Assembly: GCA_025059205.1 (NCBI GenBank) | Contig: JANXDS010000001.1 | Coordinates: 140,014-204,013 of the forward strand | Length of the DNA: 64,000 nucleotides | Direction: 5' to 3' | Source of the DNA: Aigarchaeota archaeon | Lineage (GTDB): Archaea; Thermoproteota; Nitrososphaeria_A; Caldarchaeales; Wolframiiraptoraceae | Part shown: positions 6,213 to 14,601 of the stretch, piece by piece | Position numbering within the stretch: position 1 is the first letter of the stretch | Layout: the number at the start of each line of letters is the position of its first letter | Position numbers and translations under genes: made by a program | Notes under the pieces: model-generated | What the model was told of the DNA's origin: nothing | The model's database searches: none | What the model saw: only the letters and a program-made list of their open reading frames with translations

Positions 6213-8483
6213 ATGGACAAAAGACTTCTAACGATAGTTGTAATTAGCCTGATAGTACGCCTGATCGTTGCGCCATTCTTCGGTCATCCTATAGACGTGT
6301 TCACTTGGTTGAAAGCAGGAGAGATGACAGCGTTCCATGGTATAAATGTCTATCAGGTTGAAGAGATACCAGATTATCCATGGGGCTTCTATGCTTATCC
6401 TCCGCTCTGGTTATACTGGATTTCACTATCATCGCTTTTATACGAATTTGCACAAGATCTGAACAAGTTTGCGCTTTTTGTGAAGTTGCCTATAATAATT
6501 TCCGACGTAATCATCGGACTCATCATTTATAGATTTATCATGCTATTCAGGGATGATAAGCGTCTAGCTATAAAAATTTCAGCTTTATGGTTACTAAACC
6601 CGCTCTCAATTTTTATCTCGTCAGTATGGGGTATGTTCGATTCTATCGCAGCCCTTTTCGGTTTTGCGTCTGTATATCATATGCTCAAGGGAAGATACAG
6701 AATAAGCGCATTCTTGTTGGGCATTGGTGCAAGTGTGAAGATTTTCCCAGGTCTACTAATCCTGCCGATGTTGTTCTATATTAAAAGAACTCAAGATGGT
6801 AACTTCAAGAAAAGAGCATTAGAGTACATTTTATACGCATACATAGTGCCAATCGTGTCTTCGATCCCTTTCCTCTACGATCCGGTTTCTTATTTCAATA
6901 AGCTCTTCTTTCATTTCAGTAATATAGGTCAGTTCACCTATTGGGTCGTGTTTTCTGGCTTTGTAGGTTCCAAGAGTTTGGGGTACTTAAGCACAGCGAT
7001 TTTCGTTGTCGCGCTCTTGCTGATATTTGTTAAAATTATAACCCATGAAACGTGTCCAAATGAAATGTTAATCAAAGGTTCGACGCTAACGCTATTGACG
7101 TTTCTTGCAACTTCAACTAAGGTAAATGTGCAATACGTAACTTGGGTCTTACCATTCCTACTGGTTTACGCTCTGTACTTTAATACAAAAGATTACAAGT
7201 TAAACCTACTCACGCTAAATATTAGCACATACGTCTTTCTCATCGGAAGCATAGGTTTATGCAACGGTTACGACTTAGCGTATATTGGGAATCTTACAAA
7301 TTTAGATTTTAAAGAAATCAATATATACGGTGCCATTGCTCTGGCGGCAGGAATATTCGGTTCTAGTAGGATAGTCGCTCTGCTCTTCGATCTATCAAAA
7401 CTACAAAGGATTAACCTAAGTATAGCAAAAAAGTGGACAGTCTTGGCCATTGTCATACTTTTCGTGGTAACTATAGCGACGTTTCCGACACCTGTTGGTA
7501 TCAGCACTCCAAGTTTACCAATAAGGGTTGGTGTGATAGAAAGTCTAGACTCAGCTTTTGTTTTAAAAGAGGGTTATGGTGTGGACGAGTTCTTAAACAA
7601 GTATAACGTAACTCACGTCGTTATACCTTTTAGCATAGATTTTATTAACACCTACAAAGGATACAACGAACGTGCACGTATAGCGGAGTACTCAAAGTTT
7701 AGGATATCGTCTTTCAGTTGGCCCCTTCGGGACTTAAAGTGTCTGGTTGACGAACTAAGGAAGAGGGACGTTTCTGTTATGTTAGGTGTGTATCTTGAAC
7801 CAGAAAAGTTGATCATACGTTATGGTGTGCATGGATATAGGTCTGCTTGGTTAAAGGAGCTCCATAAAGAAGTGCTGAATGAGTTTGAAACCATAGAATT
7901 CCAAAGAAGGTTAACACCAGACGGTGTATACGTTTTGTCTGAACAAACGTACGCGGAATACTTCACGTCGAAAGTGTTAGAAATCATCAACGACTTTAAC
8001 TTTGATGGTGTGTATCTATTAGACAATTTTAAATACGATAATAAAGCACGTTTTGAAAGCATCATGTATCTTTTGGATAAGCTTTCGCCCATATTGAAGA
8101 CGCACTCAAAACAAATAATGTTAGGAGACTTAGACGCTAGAGTGGAACCACAGTATGTAGAAACTCTTGCTAAGAATGTTGACTATTTAGTGATCAAAAC
8201 GTCATCATGGTTAAGTGTGCTTTATCATGACAATCTCGATAATGCTACATTTAACAATTATAAAAATTATCTACCTGAACTGTTGTCCTCACTACCACAT
8301 GGCGCAAAGTGTAAGGTGCTCTTTAGCATTGATGCCATGGACATCTCAGAGGGTTGGATGACTCCTGCCATACTCCTTCAAGAGGATATAGAAACATTAT
8401 CACAGTTTGGTATGATGAATGGATACGCGATATACCACACAAACAAATATCTGCCATATAAAATAACGTTCTCGAGTAAATGA
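6213..8483 (+). CDS. Multi-pass membrane glycosyltransferase (GT-C type) fused to an extracytoplasmic glycosidase-like domain
   Basis: A 756-residue protein in two halves. Residues 1 to about 430 contain roughly ten hydrophobic segments with a conserved acidic loop after the first helix (GHPIDVFTWLKAGE), the layout of polyprenyl-phosphate-sugar-dependent GT-C mannosyltransferases. Residues about 440-756 are soluble, with repeated beta-alpha units (VTHVVIPFSI, VSVMLGVYLEP, FDGVYLLDNFK) suggesting a TIM-barrel glycosidase-like domain outside the membrane. GGTGA lies five bases before the ATG and a TATA-like element is at 6178-6190. It probably acts in surface glycan or glycolipid assembly. The fusion is unusual. 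Confidence 0.65.
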   Translation: MDKRLLTIVVISLIVRLIVAPFFGHPIDVFTWLKAGEMTAFHGINVYQVEEIPDYPWGFYAYPPLWLYWISLSSLLYEFAQDLNKFALFVKLPIIISDVIIGLIIYRFIMLFRDDKRLAIKISALWLLNPLSIFISSVWGMFDSIAALFGFASVYHMLKGRYRISAFLLGIGASVKIFPGLLILPMLFYIKRTQDGNFKKRALEYILYAYIVPIVSSIPFLYDPVSYFNKLFFHFSNIGQFTYWVVFSGFVGSKSLGYLSTAIFVVALLLIFVKIITHETCPNEMLIKGSTLTLLTFLATSTKVNVQYVTWVLPFLLVYALYFNTKDYKLNLLTLNISTYVFLIGSIGLCNGYDLAYIGNLTNLDFKEINIYGAIALAAGIFGSSRIVALLFDLSKLQRINLSIAKKWTVLAIVILFVVTIATFPTPVGISTPSLPIRVGVIESLDSAFVLKEGYGVDEFLNKYNVTHVVIPFSIDFINTYKGYNERARIAEYSKFRISSFSWPLRDLKCLVDELRKRDVSVMLGVYLEPEKLIIRYGVHGYRSAWLKELHKEVLNEFETIEFQRRLTPDGVYVLSEQTYAEYFTSKVLEIINDFNFDGVYLLDNFKYDNKARFESIMYLLDKLSPILKTHSKQIMLGDLDARVEPQYVETLAKNVDYLVIKTSSWLSVLYHDNLDNATFNNYKNYLPELLSSLPHGAKCKVLFSIDAMDISEGWMTPAILLQEDIETLSQFGMMNGYAIYHTNKYLPYKITFSSK

Positions 8484-8489
8484 AGTTGT

Positions 8490-8954
8490 CTAGTTTTGCT
8501 CTTGTTGTAATCGTCTCCATTTAGGCACCTGAGGATAAACTTTCCCATTTACAGAAACTCGTCCGCATCCTAAACATAGGTGCTTATAAAATGCAACGAC
8601 ATACCTTGCTGCAATAAACCTATCGAGCTGTACCGGTGCCCCTTCCATCCAGAGTCTAGCTTGTTCTTCGGTCAATTCTATTCGGTTCTTCTTAATGCTA
8701 CTACAAAGGAGCTGCGACCCCTCGATCGAAAGTACGATATCCTGCCCCTCGACTTTTGCTACGTACAAACCCAGGGATTGTACGCCCCGCATTTTTTCTG
8801 CAACCTTTATAGTCTCATTCGTCGTTAACCTAATTTTCCTCTCGCCCGTTTGAATCAAAACTTTATCTGAAAAATCTTCAGCACCATAATTCCTCTCAAG
8901 CATTGCATGTAAAGCTGACTTTTTCGAAGAGTTTAGCAAAATTATCCTCTTCAT
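8490..8954 (-). CDS. PUA-domain RNA-binding protein
   Basis: 154 residues: an N-terminal alpha/beta part (1-70) followed by a PUA fold (about 75-150) recognisable by VEGQDIVLSIEGSQLL, APVQLDRFIAARYVVAFYK and the C-terminal KVYPQVPKWRR. The layout resembles NIP7 and other archaeal pre-PUA/PUA proteins that bind rRNA or tRNA. The start overlaps the stop of the NSUN methyltransferase gene (ATGA), so the two are translationally coupled. I infer that it helps the methyltransferase, or another modification enzyme, bind RNA. Confidence 0.7.
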   Translation of the reverse strand: MKRIILLNSSKKSALHAMLERNYGAEDFSDKVLIQTGERKIRLTTNETIKVAEKMRGVQSLGLYVAKVEGQDIVLSIEGSQLLCSSIKKNRIELTEEQARLWMEGAPVQLDRFIAARYVVAFYKHLCLGCGRVSVNGKVYPQVPKWRRLQQEQN

Positions 8955-9898
8955 AATTCATCACTACTTTCCTTCATTATCTTTGCAATAAAAAACCCCT
9001 CGGCTTCATGTTCATAAGGGTAAATCCTCACACAACGCTCAATTTCAGAATTAAACCTATTATGTTGCCATTCGAGAAGCCCTTTGTTCGTCTTTAACCC
9101 TTCTAACCTTATACTCTCCAAGCGTGCACCTGGTCTAATTGCGAGAAGACGGTCTATGACCCATTCGTTTTCCTGCGGACTAAGCGTACATGTAGCATAA
9201 ACCATCACGCCACCAACCTTCAAGCAATCAAAGCCGGATATAGCTAAACTGAGCTGGAGCTTAGATAATCGTTCAGAAGCTCGAAAACTCCAGTTTTTTG
9301 CAGCACTCCAGTCTTTACTTACTATGCCCAGCGATGTGCATGGTACGTCAACAAGAACTTTATCAAAAAATCCTTTAGCCCATAACGGGAACTTCCTTCC
9401 GTCTGTCTGTGTGATGACGCAGTTTATGACTCCACATCTCTGAACATTAGAAGAGAGTGCCCTTATCCTCTTAATGTTCACGTCGTTGGCGACTATTACG
9501 CCCTCTCCTTGCAAAGCTTGTGCTATCTGCGTAGTTTTGCTACCTGGGGCAGCACAAAGATCTAGAACTAGTTCTCCAGGTTTAGGTGATAGCACTTCAA
9601 CCGGTGCCATAGATACCGCACCTTGGACGTATATCAGGCCAAGCATGTGCTCAAGCGTGTTTGAGATGTTGACGTCGTTTATTATCCAATAGCCGTTTTT
9701 CGTCCAAGGTATCTTCTCAAGTTCTACACCTTTCTCATCTAGCATACATATTACATCTTCTTCTCTAGCCTTTAGTGTGTTGATCCTGATGGATTGTCGT
9801 AGCGGTTTTTGATAACTTTCTAGCAAATTTTCAACATCAACATCCGGTAGGGTATGCAGAAGGTTTTTGAGATCCTCGCTTATCTTGATAGTGCTCAA
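8951..9898 (-). CDS. RNA (cytosine-5) methyltransferase of the NSUN/Trm4 family
   Basis: A 315-residue enzyme with SAM loop VLDLCAAPGSKTTQ near residue 110, motif IV DVPCTSLG near 195 and motif VI ATCTLSP near 240, that is, both catalytic cysteines. Length and lack of a long N-terminus match archaeal Trm4/NSUN enzymes acting on tRNA or rRNA. Translation starts at TTG 9898, preceded by GGTGATGAACG. It is followed by an overlapping PUA gene and preceded at 28 bases by the DNA glycosylase gene, in the nurA-herA direction. Confidence 0.88.
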   Translation of the reverse strand: MSTIKISEDLKNLLHTLPDVDVENLLESYQKPLRQSIRINTLKAREEDVICMLDEKGVELEKIPWTKNGYWIINDVNISNTLEHMLGLIYVQGAVSMAPVEVLSPKPGELVLDLCAAPGSKTTQIAQALQGEGVIVANDVNIKRIRALSSNVQRCGVINCVITQTDGRKFPLWAKGFFDKVLVDVPCTSLGIVSKDWSAAKNWSFRASERLSKLQLSLAISGFDCLKVGGVMVYATCTLSPQENEWVIDRLLAIRPGARLESIRLEGLKTNKGLLEWQHNRFNSEIERCVRIYPYEHEAEGFFIAKIMKESSDEL

Positions 9899-9926
9899 CG
9901 TTCATCACCTAGTTCATCGCGTCTAC

Positions 9927-10550
9927 CTACTTGAATACTTCTCCCGTTTTGTCAGCCCACATAACGAGATCAAGAGCTTCAGGACTCATGCCCAAATCCT
10001 TAGCGAATTGTACAAACTTCTTTTCAAGTTTAAGATATGTTCTTTTCGTTAAAGCTTTTGGTACCTCTTCTATAATCCCAACCTCTTTCATACCTCTTAG
10101 TATGTGCCTGTCCAAAATCGCTAATCCTTCATAACCGACGTTCCTCAAAAAATGACTCGCCTCTTTATAACCTAAGCCCTTTATGTTTTTAATAAGCCGC
10201 TCTCTTGCCTCAAAAGCATTTGACGGTAGGTTTTTCAACGATTTCAAATACGCTCTCGCGGCAACTATGTATCCGGCTTTAGACTCAGGAAATCGAACAC
10301 CGTTTTTCTTCAGTATCGCGGCTATATCATCTTTGTTGCCATTGAGTAGTAAATTTTTCGCTCTCATACTTGATATCGCTGCGTCCGCAGCCCTCGCTCT
10401 AGTCTGAGGGGTGCACAGACAAAAGCAAAGTTCAGCAAACACATCTTCATCGCTTTTTTGTAGCATGTCCTTAAATTCCTTAAGCCTCTCTTCGATCTCT
10501 TTACGTTTTTCTTCGTAGATCTTCAGATACCTGCTGACGGTGTCGTTCAT
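9927..10550 (-). CDS. ogg: 8-oxoguanine DNA glycosylase/AP lyase, Ogg2 type
   Basis: A 207-residue helix-hairpin-helix glycosylase. The HhH with catalytic lysine reads NIKGLGYKEASHFLRNVGY (about 126-144), and the catalytic Asp is in ILDRHILR. The N-terminal ELCFCLCTPQTRA segment and C-terminal LDLVMWADKTGEVFK also match the archaeal Ogg2 group (Methanocaldococcus jannaschii type). It removes oxidised guanine and nicks the abasic site. Its ATG overlaps the HerA stop, so it is read from the nurA-herA transcript, linking base excision repair to end resection. Confidence 0.9.
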   Translation of the reverse strand: MNDTVSRYLKIYEEKRKEIEERLKEFKDMLQKSDEDVFAELCFCLCTPQTRARAADAAISSMRAKNLLLNGNKDDIAAILKKNGVRFPESKAGYIVAARAYLKSLKNLPSNAFEARERLIKNIKGLGYKEASHFLRNVGYEGLAILDRHILRGMKEVGIIEEVPKALTKRTYLKLEKKFVQFAKDLGMSPEALDLVMWADKTGEVFK

Positions 10551-12037
10551 GCTATCTGCTCTTTCTCCAATTTCGGTATATGTAGTTGCCTATCAAAAAG
10601 CTCAAAAAATAACCTAGTTTTGCCCATAGTCTCCACATCCACTTCTCTAACCTTGACCACGACGGGTATATCCCTAACCAAGTAGCCTATAAGTAAGCAG
10701 TAGCGCGGAGGTAGCGATGCCGCTATGGTCTTCACACTTTCAGAATCTATGCGTGATGTCTTTGCTATTGCCTCTAAATCAGCTTCGTTAGTGAAATTAA
10801 AAAGGATTATGTTGTCCGCTTGTCTGTATGTCGTTTCAGGTATCGAATCGGGTTGGTTTGTCACGAATATTGGTGATAGACCCAAGTGTCTCATTCTTGT
10901 AATCACATCGTCCCAGTAGGTGTCCCTTAAGTAAAGATGCGCCTCCTCGGCCACGAGAAATATAGGAGGTAACCTCCTTGCCTGCAGTAATTCGGTGAGC
11001 TTGCTAAGTAAGTATTCAACAACCATTCTCCTTGTCGAGGGCAGTAGGTCTCTGAGGTTTATCACGAGCATTTTACCACCGGCACGCTTGACGACTTCTT
11101 CAAAAGATATTACGCACCCTTCCTCATCTGTAATTATGCCCGTGGCCTCTATGGCCATGAGCCTACTCATTAACGCCTCCTTTACAGATTCGTGTAACTG
11201 CGTCCTTTGAATAACTTCTATCAAATCTCTGAGAGTAACTTTGCCCTTATTCTTCTTTATAGCATTCCATATCCTAAAGAATTCCCGACTACTGCTTGAT
11301 GGTGTATCGTAGACATGGATTAATATGTCCATAAAAGTTCTGAGACCGACGTCTTCAGTACTGACCCTGAAATTCCTGCCGGGCTCCAGCACTTCGTGCC
11401 GGAGAGCTATGTTGCTCTGACTTCCATCAACTCTCCTCTTAAGATTTACATACTCTCCGTTAATATCGAGCACTATAACCAAGGCCCCATACTCAACCAG
11501 TGTGGTTGATATCAGTTTCGTTATGTGGGACTTTCCAGTTTCTTTCTTGCCGGTTATTATAGTAAGTCTGCCGTCGAAGGATTCCGCGTCAACCCAGAAA
11601 TCCTCTTCTCCTACCATTCCGATATGGATTTTTCGCTTACCAGACAGCTTCATTATGCTCCTCAGTAAGTCGGCTTTTGCGACAGAGATGCTTGACTTAA
11701 ATCTTGAAGGAAGCCATGAGCTATTGTGTACAGTTCTATTCCCTTCAACGACGCACCTTATCTTACATCTTATAATTCTTGCCTCCTTTATCATCATGGT
11801 CAGCGAGCCTGCGTCAAACGGATCGAATATGTTTTCATGGTTCACGATTTCTAAAGAAACCTCTCGTAACATGTCTTCTAGTATACCGGGGATATCGGCA
11901 TAGTTTACGTCTATCACCTGAACAAGCATAAACTTGTCCCCTTCGCTTACTAGAAGATATTGGCCCTTCTCGACCACAACTTCTTGGGGAAATGCCAATA
12001 TATCTAACGTATCCCTTTGCTTGGAGAAAATCTTCAT
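10547..12037 (-). CDS. herA: HerA bipolar DNA helicase/translocase
   Basis: A 496-residue HerA/FtsK-superfamily ATPase. A beta-rich HAS-barrel (1-130) precedes the P-loop GKKETGKS (163-170). The Walker B region is PPIFLVAEEAHL, followed by a sensor (ILFNFTNEADL) and an arginine-rich C-terminus. Hexameric HerA works with NurA to resect double-strand breaks. The gene starts two bases after the nurA stop and overlaps the ogg start. Mre11 and Rad50 genes, often adjacent in archaea, are not in this window. Confidence 0.93.
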   Translation of the reverse strand: MKIFSKQRDTLDILAFPQEVVVEKGQYLLVSEGDKFMLVQVIDVNYADIPGILEDMLREVSLEIVNHENIFDPFDAGSLTMMIKEARIIRCKIRCVVEGNRTVHNSSWLPSRFKSSISVAKADLLRSIMKLSGKRKIHIGMVGEEDFWVDAESFDGRLTIITGKKETGKSHITKLISTTLVEYGALVIVLDINGEYVNLKRRVDGSQSNIALRHEVLEPGRNFRVSTEDVGLRTFMDILIHVYDTPSSSSREFFRIWNAIKKNKGKVTLRDLIEVIQRTQLHESVKEALMSRLMAIEATGIITDEEGCVISFEEVVKRAGGKMLVINLRDLLPSTRRMVVEYLLSKLTELLQARRLPPIFLVAEEAHLYLRDTYWDDVITRMRHLGLSPIFVTNQPDSIPETTYRQADNIILFNFTNEADLEAIAKTSRIDSESVKTIAASLPPRYCLLIGYLVRDIPVVVKVREVDVETMGKTRLFFELFDRQLHIPKLEKEQIA

Positions 12038-12039
12038 AC

Positions 12040-13089
12040 CTAATGACCATCCAACGGATTAAAAAGACTGCTTCTCACATCACACATTCCGAAAACGTCT
12101 ATGTTAAATTGTTGTTTCAGCAGCTTTTGCAACGCTAACACGTCTAACTTATTAAACGTACAGTAATTATGGGCTAACAGTAACGTCTCCGGATAGCCGT
12201 ATATCAGAGCATCGCTGCTGAGGAGGTTACCGATCGCATACAAGACATCATCTATTTCTCTTTCACTCACATCGAGCCTGTAAGGAAAGAAGATTCTGGA
12301 TAAATGGGATACGAGTATCCTACCGAGCTTATGGACCTTATTGGATGAGCATACGGCATCGCTTACGTCAATTACGCATGGGGGGTCTAGGTCTGGTACT
12401 AGCGACGTTATCCTAGTTCCCAGATAAGACAAACGTGTGGATTTCGAAAATGCAAGCACTACGTTGCCGTTTCTTTTAGCTTCGTTAAGTGTCTCACGTG
12501 TCAGCTGTAAAGAGTTATCCGCTGGACCAGCAGTCAGCGAACCGTCAAAAAGTAGTATCGAATCAGAAAACGTCGACGCTAACGAACGCTGGAGCCATTT
12601 TTCGAGCAGAGTACTGATGCTTCTATATATTGTCTCAAAGTTTTCGCTAAGCGGTTGACCGTCCGCGAGTTCTGACATAAAGGTGAATAAAGGTAAGTTA
12701 TCGTCAAAAGATACAAAAAAGATGATGGGGCCTATTATCCAAGACTCGATACCCCCAGATCTTTTTCTTCTTATCACGGAACCCCTCAGAGCGGCGAGAT
12801 AACCAAAAGGACCGTCGGCCAACCTTATGACTGAGGTATCGCAGGCAACCACGTCGCACACCTTACCAGAAGGTTTCAGTTTGTAAGTCCTAACTGAAGG
12901 TATTTTGTCCAAGTCTAAGATAACATCATGGCCAATATGGTGTCCAAACTCATCAATACTGACGATGGGTAAAGTTTTCCTTAGGTTCTCCATAGAACCT
13001 ATTCCTCTCTTAGAAAATGCTTTAAATACTTCTAAAAAGTTCTCAATAACGGGGGTCTCAGTGTCTATGAACGTGCTCATCCGCTCCAC
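12040..13089 (-). CDS. nurA: NurA 5'-3' nuclease
   Basis: 349 residues in the NurA family. The first acidic metal site is VVACDTSVIRLADGPFGYLAALRG near residues 80-103 (Asp in CDTS), the second is ILLFDGSL near 183, and a late His/Asp region follows. NurA digests DNA ends as a dimer docked on HerA. GTG 13089 gives a leaderless mRNA with the TATA element at 13116-13127; ATG 13080, preceded by GGTGGAG, is the alternative start. The gene heads a minus-strand series nurA-herA-ogg-NSUN-PUA. Confidence 0.88.
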   Translation of the reverse strand: MERMSTFIDTETPVIENFLEVFKAFSKRGIGSMENLRKTLPIVSIDEFGHHIGHDVILDLDKIPSVRTYKLKPSGKVCDVVACDTSVIRLADGPFGYLAALRGSVIRRKRSGGIESWIIGPIIFFVSFDDNLPLFTFMSELADGQPLSENFETIYRSISTLLEKWLQRSLASTFSDSILLFDGSLTAGPADNSLQLTRETLNEAKRNGNVVLAFSKSTRLSYLGTRITSLVPDLDPPCVIDVSDAVCSSNKVHKLGRILVSHLSRIFFPYRLDVSEREIDDVLYAIGNLLSSDALIYGYPETLLLAHNYCTFNKLDVLALQKLLKQQFNIDVFGMCDVRSSLFNPLDGH

Positions 13090-13115
13090 CGCTACTAACT
13101 TTATGAATTCATGTG

Positions 13116-13127
13116 CTTATAAATTTT
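13116..13127. promoter_or_regulatory. Shared near-palindromic TATA element between nurA and a wHTH gene
   Basis: CTTATAAATTTT reads as a usable TATA box on both strands. It is 29 bases from ATG 13150 on the plus strand and 32 bases from GTG 13089 on the minus strand. No other TATA candidate exists in this 60-base gap. Confidence 0.5.
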
Positions 13128-13149
13128 GCGCAATTTGGGTAATTTGATC

Positions 13150-13578
13150 ATGTCGCAAGAAAGAATAAAAGTCAAGATAACGATAGGGAAGGCGAACGTG
13201 GAGATAGAGGCACCTCCCGAACTGCTCGAGAAGTCTGTAAGGGACGTTATGGCAGCTCTTGGTGTTTCGGAGACATTAGAACCCGAATCTGAACCCCAAA
13301 AGCGTACAAGGTCCGTCGAGACATCCACGTGTAGGAGTTTGGTGGAAAGCATGCTTAACGAAGGTTGGTTTTCCACACCTAGACCACTCTCGGAAGTCGT
13401 GGCGGAATTGGCCAGGAGGGGGCACCATTACGACCCGACCGCCGTAGCTCACGTCCTGCTGGACATGGTAAGGGAAGGCAGCCTAGTTAGATTAGGCCGT
13501 CCTAGAAGGTACCTATACTTAGCACACTCGACAACGGCGGCGAAGTTAGAGGCCGAAGAAAGCGGGTCTAAAAACTAA
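13150..13578 (+). CDS. Small protein with N-terminal beta domain and C-terminal winged helix (paralogue 1)
   Basis: 142 residues. The N-terminus (about 5-35, VKITIGKANVEIEAPPELLEKSV...) resembles the N-termini of the two downstream minus-strand proteins at 13582 and 14076. The C-terminal 75 residues form a probable winged helix (WFSTPRPLSEVVAELARRG, then LVRLGRPRRYLYLA as the wing). It is divergent from nurA across one shared TATA element and likely leaderless. It may be a regulator or an accessory factor of the NurA-HerA system; no direct evidence. Confidence 0.65.
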   Translation: MSQERIKVKITIGKANVEIEAPPELLEKSVRDVMAALGVSETLEPESEPQKRTRSVETSTCRSLVESMLNEGWFSTPRPLSEVVAELARRGHHYDPTAVAHVLLDMVREGSLVRLGRPRRYLYLAHSTTAAKLEAEESGSKN

Positions 13579-13581
13579 TAG

Positions 13582-14073
13582 TTATTTTTTCTCGATCTTG
13601 CCCTCTACAAACTCCTTAATGCCTAGCGTCGTTATAACGTAGTCTCCTCTATCTAGCCGCCTGAGGTAGCCCTTCTGCAGGAGTATGCTTAGCTTTCCCG
13701 ATATGGTCTTCTCAGACTTGACTATGGTTTTCGCGAGCTCAGACGCATTTATAGACGGCGACTCTACCATACCTAACCCATGCTCAATATGCCTCTTTAT
13801 ACACAGAAGCATTATCGCCTCGGAAACCGACAATGTATTTAGAGGTTTAAGCAGAAAGATTCCTTCTGATTGGTTGTATGCCAAGTATTCCTTTAGCTTT
13901 TCAATTAATTCTTGAATACTCACGGAGTAGGTTATCCTACTCGCAAGCGAGTAGGATGGTATTGCCTTCTCCATAAAGGATACGATGCTTCTATAAACAT
14001 CATCGGGCCTCCCCTCAAAATCTGCCCGAACATCCTTGTACTGTACCGAGACCCTCATAATGTCCTCGCCCAT
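13582..14073 (-). CDS. Small protein with N-terminal beta domain and C-terminal winged helix (paralogue 2)
   Basis: 163 residues from ATG 14073. The GAGGAGGT ribosome-binding site lies six bases before this ATG and is built from the last codons of the upstream paralogue. The N-terminal MRVSVQYKDVRADFEGRPDD segment aligns by eye with the same part of paralogues 1 and 3. The C-terminal part has an HTH (INASELAKTIVKSEKTIS) and a wing (YLRRLDRGDYVITTLG). It is convergent with paralogue 1, with three bases between the stops. DNA binding is inferred. Confidence 0.65.
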   Translation of the reverse strand: MGEDIMRVSVQYKDVRADFEGRPDDVYRSIVSFMEKAIPSYSLASRITYSVSIQELIEKLKEYLAYNQSEGIFLLKPLNTLSVSEAIMLLCIKRHIEHGLGMVESPSINASELAKTIVKSEKTISGKLSILLQKGYLRRLDRGDYVITTLGIKEFVEGKIEKK

Positions 14074-14075
14074 GA

Positions 14076-14537
14076 TCATACCTCCTCTGTCAACACGTTG
14101 ACGGCAGATGTATTAAAAACATATCTTCCACCGTCAACCTTTATAACGAGACCTAACTTTCTCATTTCGCTTAGCCTAGCTCTAGTAACCCTTTCTTCTA
14201 AACCTGTGGCTATTGAGACCTCCTTAGGAGATAATGCGTCGTTCTCCAAAAGACCAAGCGCCTTGCCCACGTATGCGGCTGCAAGACATAGTAGTATTTT
14301 TTTCTTTGCCTCCACCTGGGCTGAGATGACGATCCTGCCGTTTACTATCTGAGCTTTCCCCGAAAGTAAGGACAGTATGTGAGAAACATCGACAGTTCCT
14401 AGAAACTTCTTTACTATCGAAATAGATGGATAAAGTTCTGAAAGATACTTGTTAACACTCATCCATACTTCCTCATAATTCCCGTCGAACTCGACGGAGA
14501 CATCATCATGTTGTATTTTTATCTTAAGGTTCTTCAC
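14076..14537 (-). CDS. Small protein with N-terminal beta domain and C-terminal winged helix (paralogue 3)
   Basis: About 153 residues from GTG 14537 (TTG 14546 is also possible). The longer frame from TTG 14600 is unlikely because it would translate through the TATA box at 14584-14594. The N-terminal KIKIQHDDVSVEFDGNYEEV segment matches paralogues 1 and 2. The C-terminus holds an HTH (LSPKEVSIATGLEERVTRA) and a wing (LGLVIKVDGGRYVF). It overlaps paralogue 2 by the ATGA arrangement, so the two are coupled and may form a heteromer. Confidence 0.65.
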   Translation of the reverse strand: MKNLKIKIQHDDVSVEFDGNYEEVWMSVNKYLSELYPSISIVKKFLGTVDVSHILSLLSGKAQIVNGRIVISAQVEAKKKILLCLAAAYVGKALGLLENDALSPKEVSIATGLEERVTRARLSEMRKLGLVIKVDGGRYVFNTSAVNVLTEEV

Positions 14538-14601
14538 ATTTTGCAAAGTCTTTAACCAATACAAATAGCAAGAAATACAAACATTAAAATTTATCGCCAA
14601 A

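Noticed and set aside
14537-14600. Longer form of wHTH paralogue 3 from TTG 14600.
   Set aside because: It would translate through the AT-rich promoter, and the added residues do not match the two paralogues.
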